From positions 91,933 to 155,932 of IMG/VR virus record IMGVR_UViG_3300042898_006838: a stretch of 64,000 nucleotides of DNA; one strand, written 5' to 3'. Positions 40,220 through 46,673 of the stretch are shown here, piece by piece (within the stretch, counting starts at the first letter, position 1; the number at the start of each line of letters is the position of its first letter). The stretch is from a virus. The notes under the pieces were generated by a model that saw only the letters and a list, made by a program, of their open reading frames with translations, was not told the origin of the DNA and did not search any database. Made by a program: the position numbers and the translations under genes.

Positions 40220-40284
40220 GGTGACGGGAGTACGGGGGCAGACCCCTTCTCCCGTCACCGACGACAGCGGACACGATTTTTTTT
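40220..40284 (+). terminator. Probable terminator after parB
   Basis: An 11-bp perfect stem (40220-40230 with 40249-40259) has an inner GC-rich hairpin in its loop. Eight Ts follow 17 nt later (40277-40284), so the distance is unusual for an intrinsic terminator. Confidence 0.45.
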
Positions 40285-40324
40285 AGTCGGGCGCGGAAAA
40301 CTACCTGAAAATATAGGAGTTATG

Positions 40325-40951
40325 ATGACGACACTTTGTGACAAAGAGATCGAGAGCTATCGACACCAAGGTGAACTGGTCATCGACCCGTTCCTGCCAG
40401 AGAACCTCAACGGCATGAGCTACGACCTGACCCTGGGCCCCTGGTTCTATCGACGCCTGTCTTTCGAATCATCGCCAGACGTGTACCTGCGTGACCAGAG
40501 CCACCGCTTCCAGCTCGTTGACGCTCGTGACTCCGGTGTCATCGAGCTAGGGCCACTGGAGTCGATCCTGGCCCACACCAACGAGGTCGTGGGCGGGCGG
40601 CGGAAGATCAACACCTTCCTGCACGCCACGTCCACGGCCGGGCGCAACGACGTCACCGCCTGTCGCTGTGCGGGCTGGGGCGACCCGGGCTTCGTGAACA
40701 TCTGGACCCTGGAGGTGCAGAACCTCGGGTCCAGCCCGCTGACGCTCAAGGTCGGCACCGTCATCGCCCAGGTCGTCTTCAGCCTCGTCACCGCCCCCGA
40801 CCGCGTCTACGGTCAGGACGGTCACGGGCAGTACTTGCCCTCTCGTGACAGCGAGTCGGCAAAGGCCGTCAGGGCGGATTGGAAGCCCGAACAAATGATC
40901 CCCAAGGCCATGAAGGTCAGGGACTGGAGAGAGACATGGAAGAGCAGATGA
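40325..40951 (+). CDS. dcd: dCTP deaminase/dUTPase-fold protein
   Basis: A 208-residue protein; the start is ATG 40325 (an ATG at 40322 is adjacent, TAGGAG upstream). DPFLPENLNGMSYDLTLG, then ATSTAGRNDVTA, then GWGDPGFVNIWTLEVQN follow the dCTP deaminase family: sYDlrLG, raRSS.aR, GWiDpGf.G.ltLe. The RSS-like stretch is divergent, so deaminase activity is uncertain; dUTPase is possible. It fits the thymidylate and RNR genes of this phage. Confidence 0.72.
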   Translation: MTTLCDKEIESYRHQGELVIDPFLPENLNGMSYDLTLGPWFYRRLSFESSPDVYLRDQSHRFQLVDARDSGVIELGPLESILAHTNEVVGGRRKINTFLHATSTAGRNDVTACRCAGWGDPGFVNIWTLEVQNLGSSPLTLKVGTVIAQVVFSLVTAPDRVYGQDGHGQYLPSRDSESAKAVRADWKPEQMIPKAMKVRDWRETWKSR

Positions 40952-41085
40952 CGAAGATCGAAGGCGAGTTCAAGGCCATGAAGGCCATCGTTAAGTCTAT
41001 GACCGAGCACATCGAAAACGTGACTCCCGAGGGACGGGTGTGGCTGCGGGCCAAGATTGACGAGATTCTTGGTGACGAGAAATGA
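40936..41085 (+). CDS. Small hypothetical protein
   Basis: A 49-residue protein from ATG 40936 with GGAGAGAG upstream. It overlaps the Dcd-like gene by 16 nt and the next gene by 4 nt. Highly charged and helical. Not recognised. Confidence 0.6.
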   Translation: MEEQMTKIEGEFKAMKAIVKSMTEHIENVTPEGRVWLRAKIDEILGDEK

Positions 41086-41543
41086 AGCCGCGGATAACGT
41101 CAAAGCACATGGAGAACATCGTGATCAAGGAATCTGAAGTTTTCGGCCGAGAGGGCGGATGGCGTCTCATGTACCGGGCCGTCGACGACGGTGTTCGTCG
41201 CGTCACCCGCGTCCTGCCCGTGGCGGGCATGGGCGTGCTCATGCAGACCCTGGTTCAGCAGTCGATGCCAGACGGCAACTTCTCTGAACCCGTCATCAGC
41301 GGCGTCACGCAGCTCTCGGGCCTGGTGCTCGTCGAGTACGCGCAGCCTGAAGTTGGTGGCGATATCATCATCCTCCATCGGGAGCTGATGACGCCAGCAG
41401 AGTTCTCGGCCCGTCACAGCCGCAGTCGTCCGGGGCAGAAGGCTGCAGACATCCGCGCCGGATCGGTTGTCACCTTCAACGTCAGTCAAGTTCAAAGTCA
41501 AGACACGTCGCAAGTCGTCGACAGTGAAGGAGCAGGGACATGA
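41082..41543 (+). CDS. Hypothetical protein
   Basis: A 153-residue protein from ATG 41082 (ATG 41109 is an alternative). Beta-rich, with GLVLVEYAQPEVGGDIIILHR and a basic C-terminal third. It overlaps both neighbours by 4 nt. Function unknown. Confidence 0.6.
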   Translation: MKPRITSKHMENIVIKESEVFGREGGWRLMYRAVDDGVRRVTRVLPVAGMGVLMQTLVQQSMPDGNFSEPVISGVTQLSGLVLVEYAQPEVGGDIIILHRELMTPAEFSARHSRSRPGQKAADIRAGSVVTFNVSQVQSQDTSQVVDSEGAGT

Positions 41544-41809
41544 GCAAGAACATCAAGATCAACAGCCGCGTGTCGTGGAAGACCAAGAGCTCGACCGGCA
41601 AAGGCGAGCGCGACGGCATTGTCAGGGCCTTCGTGGCCGCGGGGAAGAAGATCCCCAAGCTGCCGAAGGGGTCAAAGTTTAAGAGCCTGCTCGTCAACAA
41701 GATTCACGACCGATACCTAGTCGAGGTTGAGCGCGTGAACAAGAAGACTGGCGCCAAGCTCGCCAGCCTGTGGATGGCGCCGAAGGCCGCGACTCTCACC
41801 TCCGGCTAA
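41540..41809 (+). CDS. Small basic protein
   Basis: An 89-residue, Lys-rich protein from ATG 41540 with GGAGCAGG upstream. INSRVSWKTKSST and HDRYLVEVERVNKKTGAKLASLWM suggest a small beta-barrel nucleic-acid binder. It ends the plus-strand unit, just before a terminator hairpin. Confidence 0.65.
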   Translation: MSKNIKINSRVSWKTKSSTGKGERDGIVRAFVAAGKKIPKLPKGSKFKSLLVNKIHDRYLVEVERVNKKTGAKLASLWMAPKAATLTSG

Positions 41810-41832
41810 AAAAAAGCCGACGCCGTGACAGA

Positions 41833-41866
41833 GAGAAAGGGGCCCTTGTGGGCCCCCTTCTCTTTT
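41833..41866 (+). terminator. Terminator between convergent genes
   Basis: GAGAAAGGGGCCC-ttgt-GGGCCCCCTTCTC followed by TTTT. It separates the plus-strand gene ending at 41809 from the minus-strand gene ending at 41866 and could work for the plus strand. Confidence 0.7.
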
Positions 41867-42201
41867 CACCCCAGCCCCAGCGGGAAGACGCGGCTGCGCA
41901 CTCGCATCCCCGCCTGTCGACAGAACAGGAACAGTCGCAGGTGACCCAGCTTCCGCCAGTTCCGGCTGTGCACGGTCACCAGCACCTGCGGCCGGTTCTC
42001 AGCGAGCCAGCGCGCCAGGTCCATGCCCGTGCGCGCCAGCCCGTCTGGCCCGTGGTACAGGTCGTAGTCGAGGCTGACCTCGGTGACCTGCGTGTTCTCC
42101 GTCAACAAGGCCACGGCCTCGTCCACGGTCTGGGCGATGAACGTACCACGCCAGCGAGGCCAGCGCCGCGGGTCGTCGTCGAGAGCCAGACGCGTGATCA
42201 T
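41866..42201 (-). CDS. Cyclic-phosphate-processing receiver-like protein
   Basis: A 111-residue protein from ATG 42201. LDDDPRR near the start, then VSLDYDLYHG (Asp pair) and GMDLARWL followed by VTVHSRNWRK match the receiver-like fold of cPRC domains, small proteins tied to cyclic-nucleotide conflict systems. It could counter a host defence signal. Overlaps the next gene by 4 nt. Confidence 0.6.
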   Translation of the reverse strand: MITRLALDDDPRRWPRWRGTFIAQTVDEAVALLTENTQVTEVSLDYDLYHGPDGLARTGMDLARWLAENRPQVLVTVHSRNWRKLGHLRLFLFCRQAGMRVRSRVFPLGLG

Positions 42202-42641
42202 GACTGCCTCGACAGCGCATGCACGGACCAGAACTCCCGGCTCTCGCCGATGTTACGGCAGCGAGGGTCCCCTGGCTCCTGAGGCGCCTGCGGACCGCCG
42301 TAGACAGTGGCCAGAACCGTTCGACCGGCGTCGTCACATACGATCACGACCGTCGCCGTTGAGACCATGCGTGCGCCTCTGGATACCAGGCGCGAGTCGT
42401 AATCACGTCCAGCGCGCCGGGCGTAGACGACCTCGCTCTCCGGCACCGACTCGTCGCCGGCCAGCGGGCCCCAGAGACCGCTGGGCAGCTGACCGAGATG
42501 CGGCGGGAAGCTGATAGTCGCGATTCGGACAGGCTCCTTCTCCGCGTCAAGCTCCACGTCACCCAACACCTTCAACAGGTGCTTCAAATGCCCCAGCGTC
42601 AAGCCGGCGTGGTCGAGATGGCTTTCCATGGTGATGATCAT
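42198..42641 (-). CDS. Hypothetical protein
   Basis: A 147-residue protein from ATG 42641 with AAGGAGG upstream. The middle has ATVVIVCDDAGRTVLATVYGG, a beta hairpin; the rest is not recognised. The longer ORF start upstream lacks an SD. Confidence 0.6.
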   Translation of the reverse strand: MIITMESHLDHAGLTLGHLKHLLKVLGDVELDAEKEPVRIATISFPPHLGQLPSGLWGPLAGDESVPESEVVYARRAGRDYDSRLVSRGARMVSTATVVIVCDDAGRTVLATVYGGPQAPQEPGDPRCRNIGESREFWSVHALSRQS

Positions 42642-42751
42642 CGTTGACCTCCTTGCCCGTTCGTGGGCCTTGGGCCTGCATCCCTGCAGCAGGCTACGCA
42701 TGGCCAGCGACGTGCTGGCGGTCATGTGCCGGCGCCGGAGGGCGCCGTTCT

Positions 42752-42961
42752 CTAGTACCCACTTCTCTCGATCACGGACTTCCCGTTGACGAGAAGACGA
42801 CTCCAGTCGTCACCGGGGTCGGTGAAGCTGCTGCACTCCATCTCCGCCTGCGCGCCGGCGTCGATGTCCTTCACCACCTGAGCATGCACGTCCGGAGACG
42901 TGCGCTTGAGGTCGTCGAGGGCGATGGCGATGAGACCTGGTTCCTTGTTCTTGTACGGCAT
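42752..42961 (-). CDS. Small hypothetical protein
   Basis: A 69-residue protein from ATG 42961 with AGGTG upstream. DLKRTSPDVHAQVVKDIDAGAQAE is helical; a beta end follows. A 110-nt stretch upstream of 42752 holds only a short GC hairpin. Confidence 0.6.
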   Translation of the reverse strand: MPYKNKEPGLIAIALDDLKRTSPDVHAQVVKDIDAGAQAEMECSSFTDPGDDWSRLLVNGKSVIERSGY

Positions 42962-43135
42962 TCAGACACCTGCCTTTCTGGACATTTCCGACGTGAGCTC
43001 TCTGTACGATGCTTGGTCTTCCTTGAACTTTTTCAAGGCCTCCATCCTCTTTTCGTTGTCGCTGATCTTGGATATCGCGAGCAACCGGTTAGGTGACATG
43101 GCGGCGAAGATTGTGGATGCGAGCTTTTCGTTCAT
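42962..43135 (-). CDS. Small helical protein
   Basis: A 57-residue helical, charged protein from ATG 43135 with GGAGAG upstream, preceded by a GGGCATAAC motif. Ends adjacent to the next gene. Not recognised. Confidence 0.6.
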   Translation of the reverse strand: MNEKLASTIFAAMSPNRLLAISKISDNEKRMEALKKFKEDQASYRELTSEMSRKAGV

Positions 43136-43150
43136 GTTCTCTCCACCATT

Positions 43151-43159
43151 GTTATGCCC
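43151..43159 (-). promoter_or_regulatory. GGGCATAAC motif
   Basis: Located 15 nt before ATG 43135, with the SD between. It lies in the divergent gap between this unit and the plus-strand M14-like gene. Confidence 0.5.
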
Positions 43160-43277
43160 GAGAGCCGGTGCCATCTTCTGGAACATAGATAGAGGTCACA
43201 GACCAGGCGGCCGGTACCTGTACCCGCGTCGTCGACAACCTGGTCTCTAAGTTCACGGGTCAGGTACTGGAGTTCAT

Positions 43278-43853
43278 GTGATGAAATGGTCCCGATCCCA
43301 GCTGGTCAACGAGATGCCCGTGTTCTCACGCGCCGGACAGCGTCGTCTATTCGTCATCAGCGGCCTGCACGGAGACGAGACCAGTGGACCCCGTGCCGTC
43401 GGCTTCTGGCTCCGGCACACGAAGTTGCCGGATGGCGTCGGCGCCGTCGTCGTGCCGTCGGTGATGCCCGCCGACGGCCGGCGTCTGAAGGCGGGTCTGG
43501 ATCCGAACCGCGACTTCTTCCGACGCCGCATGCCGGTTATCGACGAGATTCGCAGGCTGGTGACGGAGACGGAGCCTGAACTGTTCATCGACGTGCACGA
43601 GGACGTGGAGAGCGATGAGCCCTACGTCTTCGCGCACCGATCGTCGTCTGGCGACATGTCTCGTCTTCTCGCCCGGGCTATGGACGTGAAGGCGCGCACG
43701 TGGTCAGCCGGAGACGGTGGGTCGAGCGAGAACGTGTTCACGGACCTAGGCATCCCCTCCGTCACCGTCGAGGTCCCTCCGACGTGGCCCATGTCCAAGC
43801 GCATCGCGTTCGTGATCAGGCTCCTGAACGAGGCAGCCGACCTCATTCGCTGA
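43278..43853 (+). CDS. M14-like zinc carboxypeptidase
   Basis: A 191-residue protein from ATG 43278 (or 43281). SGLHGDETSGPRAV holds the zinc His and Glu, PNRDFF the substrate Arg-type position, FIDVHED the third zinc His, and TVEVPP the catalytic Glu region. These are features of M14-type carboxypeptidases and aspartoacylase-like enzymes. It may trim peptidoglycan stem peptides during lysis or infection. It stands alone on the plus strand. Confidence 0.7.
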   Translation: MMKWSRSQLVNEMPVFSRAGQRRLFVISGLHGDETSGPRAVGFWLRHTKLPDGVGAVVVPSVMPADGRRLKAGLDPNRDFFRRRMPVIDEIRRLVTETEPELFIDVHEDVESDEPYVFAHRSSSGDMSRLLARAMDVKARTWSAGDGGSSENVFTDLGIPSVTVEVPPTWPMSKRIAFVIRLLNEAADLIR

Positions 43854-43939
43854 CGAAGAAGAGGCTTGACGGCCACCCAGGTCCATGAGAGAAGTCACAC
43901 GTCACCAGCGTTGCTCTTCGCGGAGAAACACTGGACCGG

Positions 43940-44178
43940 CATCCGGGAGTAGCGCAAGCTACCACCAGGACCCGGCTGAATCGCTGACCAGGACGCAGGG
44001 CTCCGATCTAGCCCCACAACCGCTCTCCCTCACCGGACAGCGGCCCCTCTCGGACACCGAGATGCGGGACAGCGAAAGATCGGGACGGCACCGAGCGCGG
44101 TGTGCGTAGGCGGTACAACCCTTCACTGGGCGTGCACGAAACGGGAAGAGGGCACTGGAGCAATCCGGTGCTTTTTTC
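43940..44178 (+). ncRNA. Candidate structured non-coding RNA
   Basis: The 340 bases between 43854 and 44193 hold no convincing gene. Hairpins in order: 43949-43962 (5 bp, GCAA tetraloop, closed by CCGGG/CCCGG), 43998-44014, 44020-44043, 44048-44062 (6 bp), 44089-44102 and a terminator at 44152-44177. No tRNA, RNase P or tmRNA signature was found. The 5' end is unknown. Confidence 0.5.
44152..44177 (+). terminator. Intrinsic terminator
   Basis: GCACTGG-agcaat-CCGGTGC (7 bp including one wobble) followed directly by six Ts. It ends the candidate RNA and lies 16 nt before the next gene. Confidence 0.8.
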
Positions 44179-44193
44179 ATTTACGATATCGGA

Positions 44194-44382
44194 ATGAATC
44201 CTCCAGCTACGGCCATGGCCGCTGTCGCCCGCGTCTTCGGAAAGACGTGGGAAGATCTTGACGGCCAGGAACTGATGTACGTGCGCATGCAGTGTCGAGT
44301 GCGGTTGTCACGTGCGGCCAAGATCAGTGTCGGGGACTGCGATCGGGTCAAGGCTTGGTTGAATGGAGCTGGCAGGAAATGA
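44194..44382 (+). CDS. Small hypothetical protein
   Basis: A 62-residue protein from ATG 44194. A helical, basic segment (ELMYVRMQCRVRLSRAAKIS) is visible. No strong SD. It overlaps the next gene by ATGA. Not recognised. Confidence 0.55.
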   Translation: MNPPATAMAAVARVFGKTWEDLDGQELMYVRMQCRVRLSRAAKISVGDCDRVKAWLNGAGRK

Positions 44383-44669
44383 GATGTGTGAGGAGGCCTC
44401 TGGAAGTCAACGTCGACGTCGACGAAGACGGCTGGTACCACGTCGACGGCTTCGTCCTGACCTACGAAGACTTCGCCGCCAGGTACGTTGAAATAGATAG
44501 CCAGCACGGGGCCGTGCTCTTCGTCATCGAGCGCTACATGGCCATCGGCGCCGAGGAAGTTGACATCGTCCAGAGCCGGCCGATGAAGAGCATAGGTCGT
44601 CATACGACGCCAGACGGTCCTCAGACCCTGACGCTGACGGTGAAGCTGGCTACCGAGGACGTGACGTGA
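44379..44669 (+). CDS. Small hypothetical protein
   Basis: A 96-residue protein from ATG 44379, coupled to the upstream stop. A VDVDEDGW...FVLTYEDFAARYVEI region is alpha/beta. The end overlaps the next gene (GTGA). Confidence 0.6.
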   Translation: MRCVRRPLEVNVDVDEDGWYHVDGFVLTYEDFAARYVEIDSQHGAVLFVIERYMAIGAEEVDIVQSRPMKSIGRHTTPDGPQTLTLTVKLATEDVT

Positions 44670-44830
44670 AGGCCTACACGCGTCGACGACAGGTCGAGGT
44701 CAAGCTCCTGGGCAGCGGCAACTGGCTGGTGACGGAGGAGGAAGGCAGTCGCGTCAGCGTCAGGCCCGAGGTCTTCCACGAGCTCTTTGAGCTTGAGGAC
44801 GAGGAGCAGGAGCCCGTGGATCTCGGCTAA
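44666..44830 (+). CDS. Small hypothetical protein
   Basis: A 54-residue protein from GTG 44666, overlapping the previous stop by 4 nt. It reads KAYTRRRQVEVKLLGSG followed by a beta strand and an acidic helix, a plausible small phage protein. A hairpin terminator follows. Confidence 0.6.
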   Translation: MKAYTRRRQVEVKLLGSGNWLVTEEEGSRVSVRPEVFHELFELEDEEQEPVDLG

Positions 44831-44835
44831 AGAAA

Positions 44836-44853
44836 ACGGGGCACGGGCCCCGT
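44836..44853. terminator. Hairpin between convergent genes
   Basis: ACGGGGC-acgg-GCCCCGT (7 bp), just after the plus-strand stop (44830) and before the minus-strand gene end (44858). No long U tract; four As upstream give a short U run on the minus strand, so it may work on the minus strand. Confidence 0.5.
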
Positions 44854-44857
44854 CTCC

Positions 44858-45304
44858 TCACAGGCCATTCTTCTCTGCCCATGCCCTCAGGCTCATCTCG
44901 CCGCAGGGCTTCATGATCAGGGCCTCGTCACCGTCGTAGACGTGGTAGGCGTCGTCGCCCGCGTCCTTCAGAGCCTTGAGTACCCGGCGGTTGCTGGCCG
45001 GCGTCGGCTTCTGAACCAGGCTGCTGCCCCTGGTCCTGATCGCCAGCTTCACGCGCGCGACCTCACGGGCGTCGAAGACCTTGATGACATCCGGGTCCGT
45101 CACGGTCATGGACGGTGAGTTGTCGACCTGCCACGTCGGCTTGCTGAAGTCTTCTCCGGACAGAGTCTTCACCGGCGTGCTCCAGCTGGCTCCTGGGTTG
45201 CCGAGGTTGACGCTGCGCCAGACGGCGACTCCGCCTCGGCTCTTTATCCAGTCCCAGAACTTCCTCGCGTCACCGACGTGACACTCGTGTACGAACTCGG
45301 TCAC
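44858..45304 (-). CDS. Hypothetical protein
   Basis: A 148-residue protein from GTG 45304 with AAGGTGAG upstream. FWDWIKSRGGVAVWRSVNLGN is conserved-looking, and the C-terminus includes DAYHVYDGDEALIMKPCG. Could be a small nucleic-acid binder; nothing certain. Overlaps the next gene by GTGA. Confidence 0.6.
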   Translation of the reverse strand: MTEFVHECHVGDARKFWDWIKSRGGVAVWRSVNLGNPGASWSTPVKTLSGEDFSKPTWQVDNSPSMTVTDPDVIKVFDAREVARVKLAIRTRGSSLVQKPTPASNRRVLKALKDAGDDAYHVYDGDEALIMKPCGEMSLRAWAEKNGL

Positions 45305-45537
45305 AGCTCACCTTCTTTCAGGCCGTCAATAGCCCTGACGTCTGCCAGAGACAGCAGACGGTTTGTCCACTCGGCGTCGACGGGCATCGACGGCATCTCC
45401 GAACCCAGCACCTCCCCTCCCGGGTTGATGCCCAGGCGGTGAGCGACGTCGACGGCGTCAACGAAGTCGCGGGCCGCGACCAGCGCCGCGCCCAGGAACC
45501 CGTCGCCGTCGGCAAACGAAAGCCACCACCAGCTCAC
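45301..45537 (-). CDS. Small hypothetical protein
   Basis: A 78-residue protein from GTG 45537. MSWWWLSFADGDGFLGAALV then NPGGEVLGSEMP resemble small hypothetical proteins found in phages and bacteria. Function unknown. Confidence 0.6.
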   Translation of the reverse strand: MSWWWLSFADGDGFLGAALVAARDFVDAVDVAHRLGINPGGEVLGSEMPSMPVDAEWTNRLLSLADVRAIDGLKEGEL

Positions 45538-45959
45538 GACTCACCGTCCTTCCCCAGGATCTGCGAGACGCGGACGTCGGACCAGGACCGCGTCGGCTCG
45601 CTGACTTCCTGGCCGAGTTTTTTTACGAGGCCAAGGAGCTCGCTGATGCGGCGCCCGGCGCTGGCCCTGGTCACCCTGCTCCTGGCCCGCGCCTCCTCGG
45701 CCATGGCCTGAGCGTTGTCCCTGGCCAACTCGGCAAAGGCCACACGCTCCTCCAGAATCCTGACCTCGTCGACCTTTTCACCGAGCTCGCCGTGCACGGC
45801 CATGAGCTCAGCACGGCTGGCGACGTACAGAGCCAGCGCCTCGTCGACGGCCTGCGCGCCCATCGTCAGCCGCGCGTCCTCGACGCTCAGGTACTTCCGG
45901 TCCTGGCTGTTACCTAGGGGCTTGTTGTTGTCAGTGACCACCTCGATGACGAGTCTCAC
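45534..45959 (-). CDS. Coiled-coil protein
   Basis: A 141-residue protein from GTG 45959 with AAGGAGG upstream. Residues about 55-110 are helical and heptad-like (LGEKVDEVRILEERVAFAELARDNAQ). Not recognised. Confidence 0.65.
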   Translation of the reverse strand: MRLVIEVVTDNNKPLGNSQDRKYLSVEDARLTMGAQAVDEALALYVASRAELMAVHGELGEKVDEVRILEERVAFAELARDNAQAMAEEARARSRVTRASAGRRISELLGLVKKLGQEVSEPTRSWSDVRVSQILGKDGES

Positions 45960-46153
45960 AAGGCCTCCTTGGGACGGCTGGAGCCGGGGAACAGGGAGAG
46001 CTGCTGCCGCGGGGCCTTGGCCGCGGCCTTGCGGATCATGCGAGCCAGTGGCTCGTGGTGTCCTCCCAAGACCTTCGCCAGCTGCTCCTCCTGAAGCGCA
46101 AGGTCTTCGAGTTGAACGCGGTTATCCATCTGGAACTTGTATTCATTGAACAT
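45956..46153 (-). CDS. Small hypothetical protein
   Basis: A 65-residue helical protein from ATG 46153 with GGAGGTGA upstream, preceded by a GGCATAAC motif. The end overlaps the next gene by 4 nt. Confidence 0.65.
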   Translation of the reverse strand: MFNEYKFQMDNRVQLEDLALQEEQLAKVLGGHHEPLARMIRKAAAKAPRQQLSLFPGSSRPKEAL

Positions 46154-46170
46154 CTGTCACCTCCGAACCT

Positions 46171-46179
46171 GTTATGCCT
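46171..46179 (-). promoter_or_regulatory. GGCATAAC motif (variant AGGCATAAC)
   Basis: Located 17 nt before ATG 46153, SD between. The bases before it, GGCGCCG, are the same as those before the plus-strand copy at 39256. Confidence 0.45.
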
Positions 46180-46204
46180 CGGCGCCCATGCTATTTTCCT
46201 GGGC

Positions 46205-46672
46205 ATGAACCTGAGCAAAAACTTCACTCTCCGAGAACTCAGCTACAGCCAGAGCGCCGAGCGCAAGGGCGTCGACAACACTCCGACTCCTGAGGTCATC
46301 GAGAACCTGAAGGCGTTGTGCGCGGCCGTGCTCCAGCCCCTGCGTGATGCCACTGGCCAGATCACGGTCACCAGCGGATACCGGTCTCCGGCGCTGAACA
46401 AGATCATCGGCGGCAACGCCAAGGGCCAGCATCCCCTGGGTCAGGCCGCGGACATGGAGTGCTTCGCCATGAGCACGCGTGACCTTGCCGAGAAGATCAT
46501 CGAGCTCAAGCTGCCGTTCGACCAGCTGATCATGGAGTTCGCCAGCGACTTCGACGCCAGCGCCGGCTGGGTCCATGTCAGCCACAAGAAGGAAGGCGGA
46601 AACCGCGGCCAGGTCCTGCGAGCGGTTCGCGACGTCGCGGGCAAGACCAGGTACCTGCCGGGCCTGAGCTAG
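46205..46672 (+). CDS. M15-type peptidase (probable endolysin)
   Basis: A 155-residue protein from ATG 46205 (chosen because upstream in-frame sequence antisense to the neighbour is unlikely). FTLRELSYSQSA, then TSGYRSPALNKIIGG, then QHPLGQAADM (zinc His and Asp) and WVHVSHK (zinc His) fit M15A D-Ala-D-Ala carboxypeptidases. It should cut peptidoglycan cross-bridges. It converges on the RNR gene with a 1-nt gap. Confidence 0.85.
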   Translation: MNLSKNFTLRELSYSQSAERKGVDNTPTPEVIENLKALCAAVLQPLRDATGQITVTSGYRSPALNKIIGGNAKGQHPLGQAADMECFAMSTRDLAEKIIELKLPFDQLIMEFASDFDASAGWVHVSHKKEGGNRGQVLRAVRDVAGKTRYLPGLS

Positions 46673-46673
46673 G

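Noticed and set aside
43193-43277. A 27-codon peptide-like reading upstream of the M14-like gene
   Set aside because: Looks protein-like but has no start codon after the preceding stop.
43885-44109. A 74-codon plus-strand ORF in the candidate RNA
   Set aside because: Ser/Arg-rich low-complexity translation across several hairpins.
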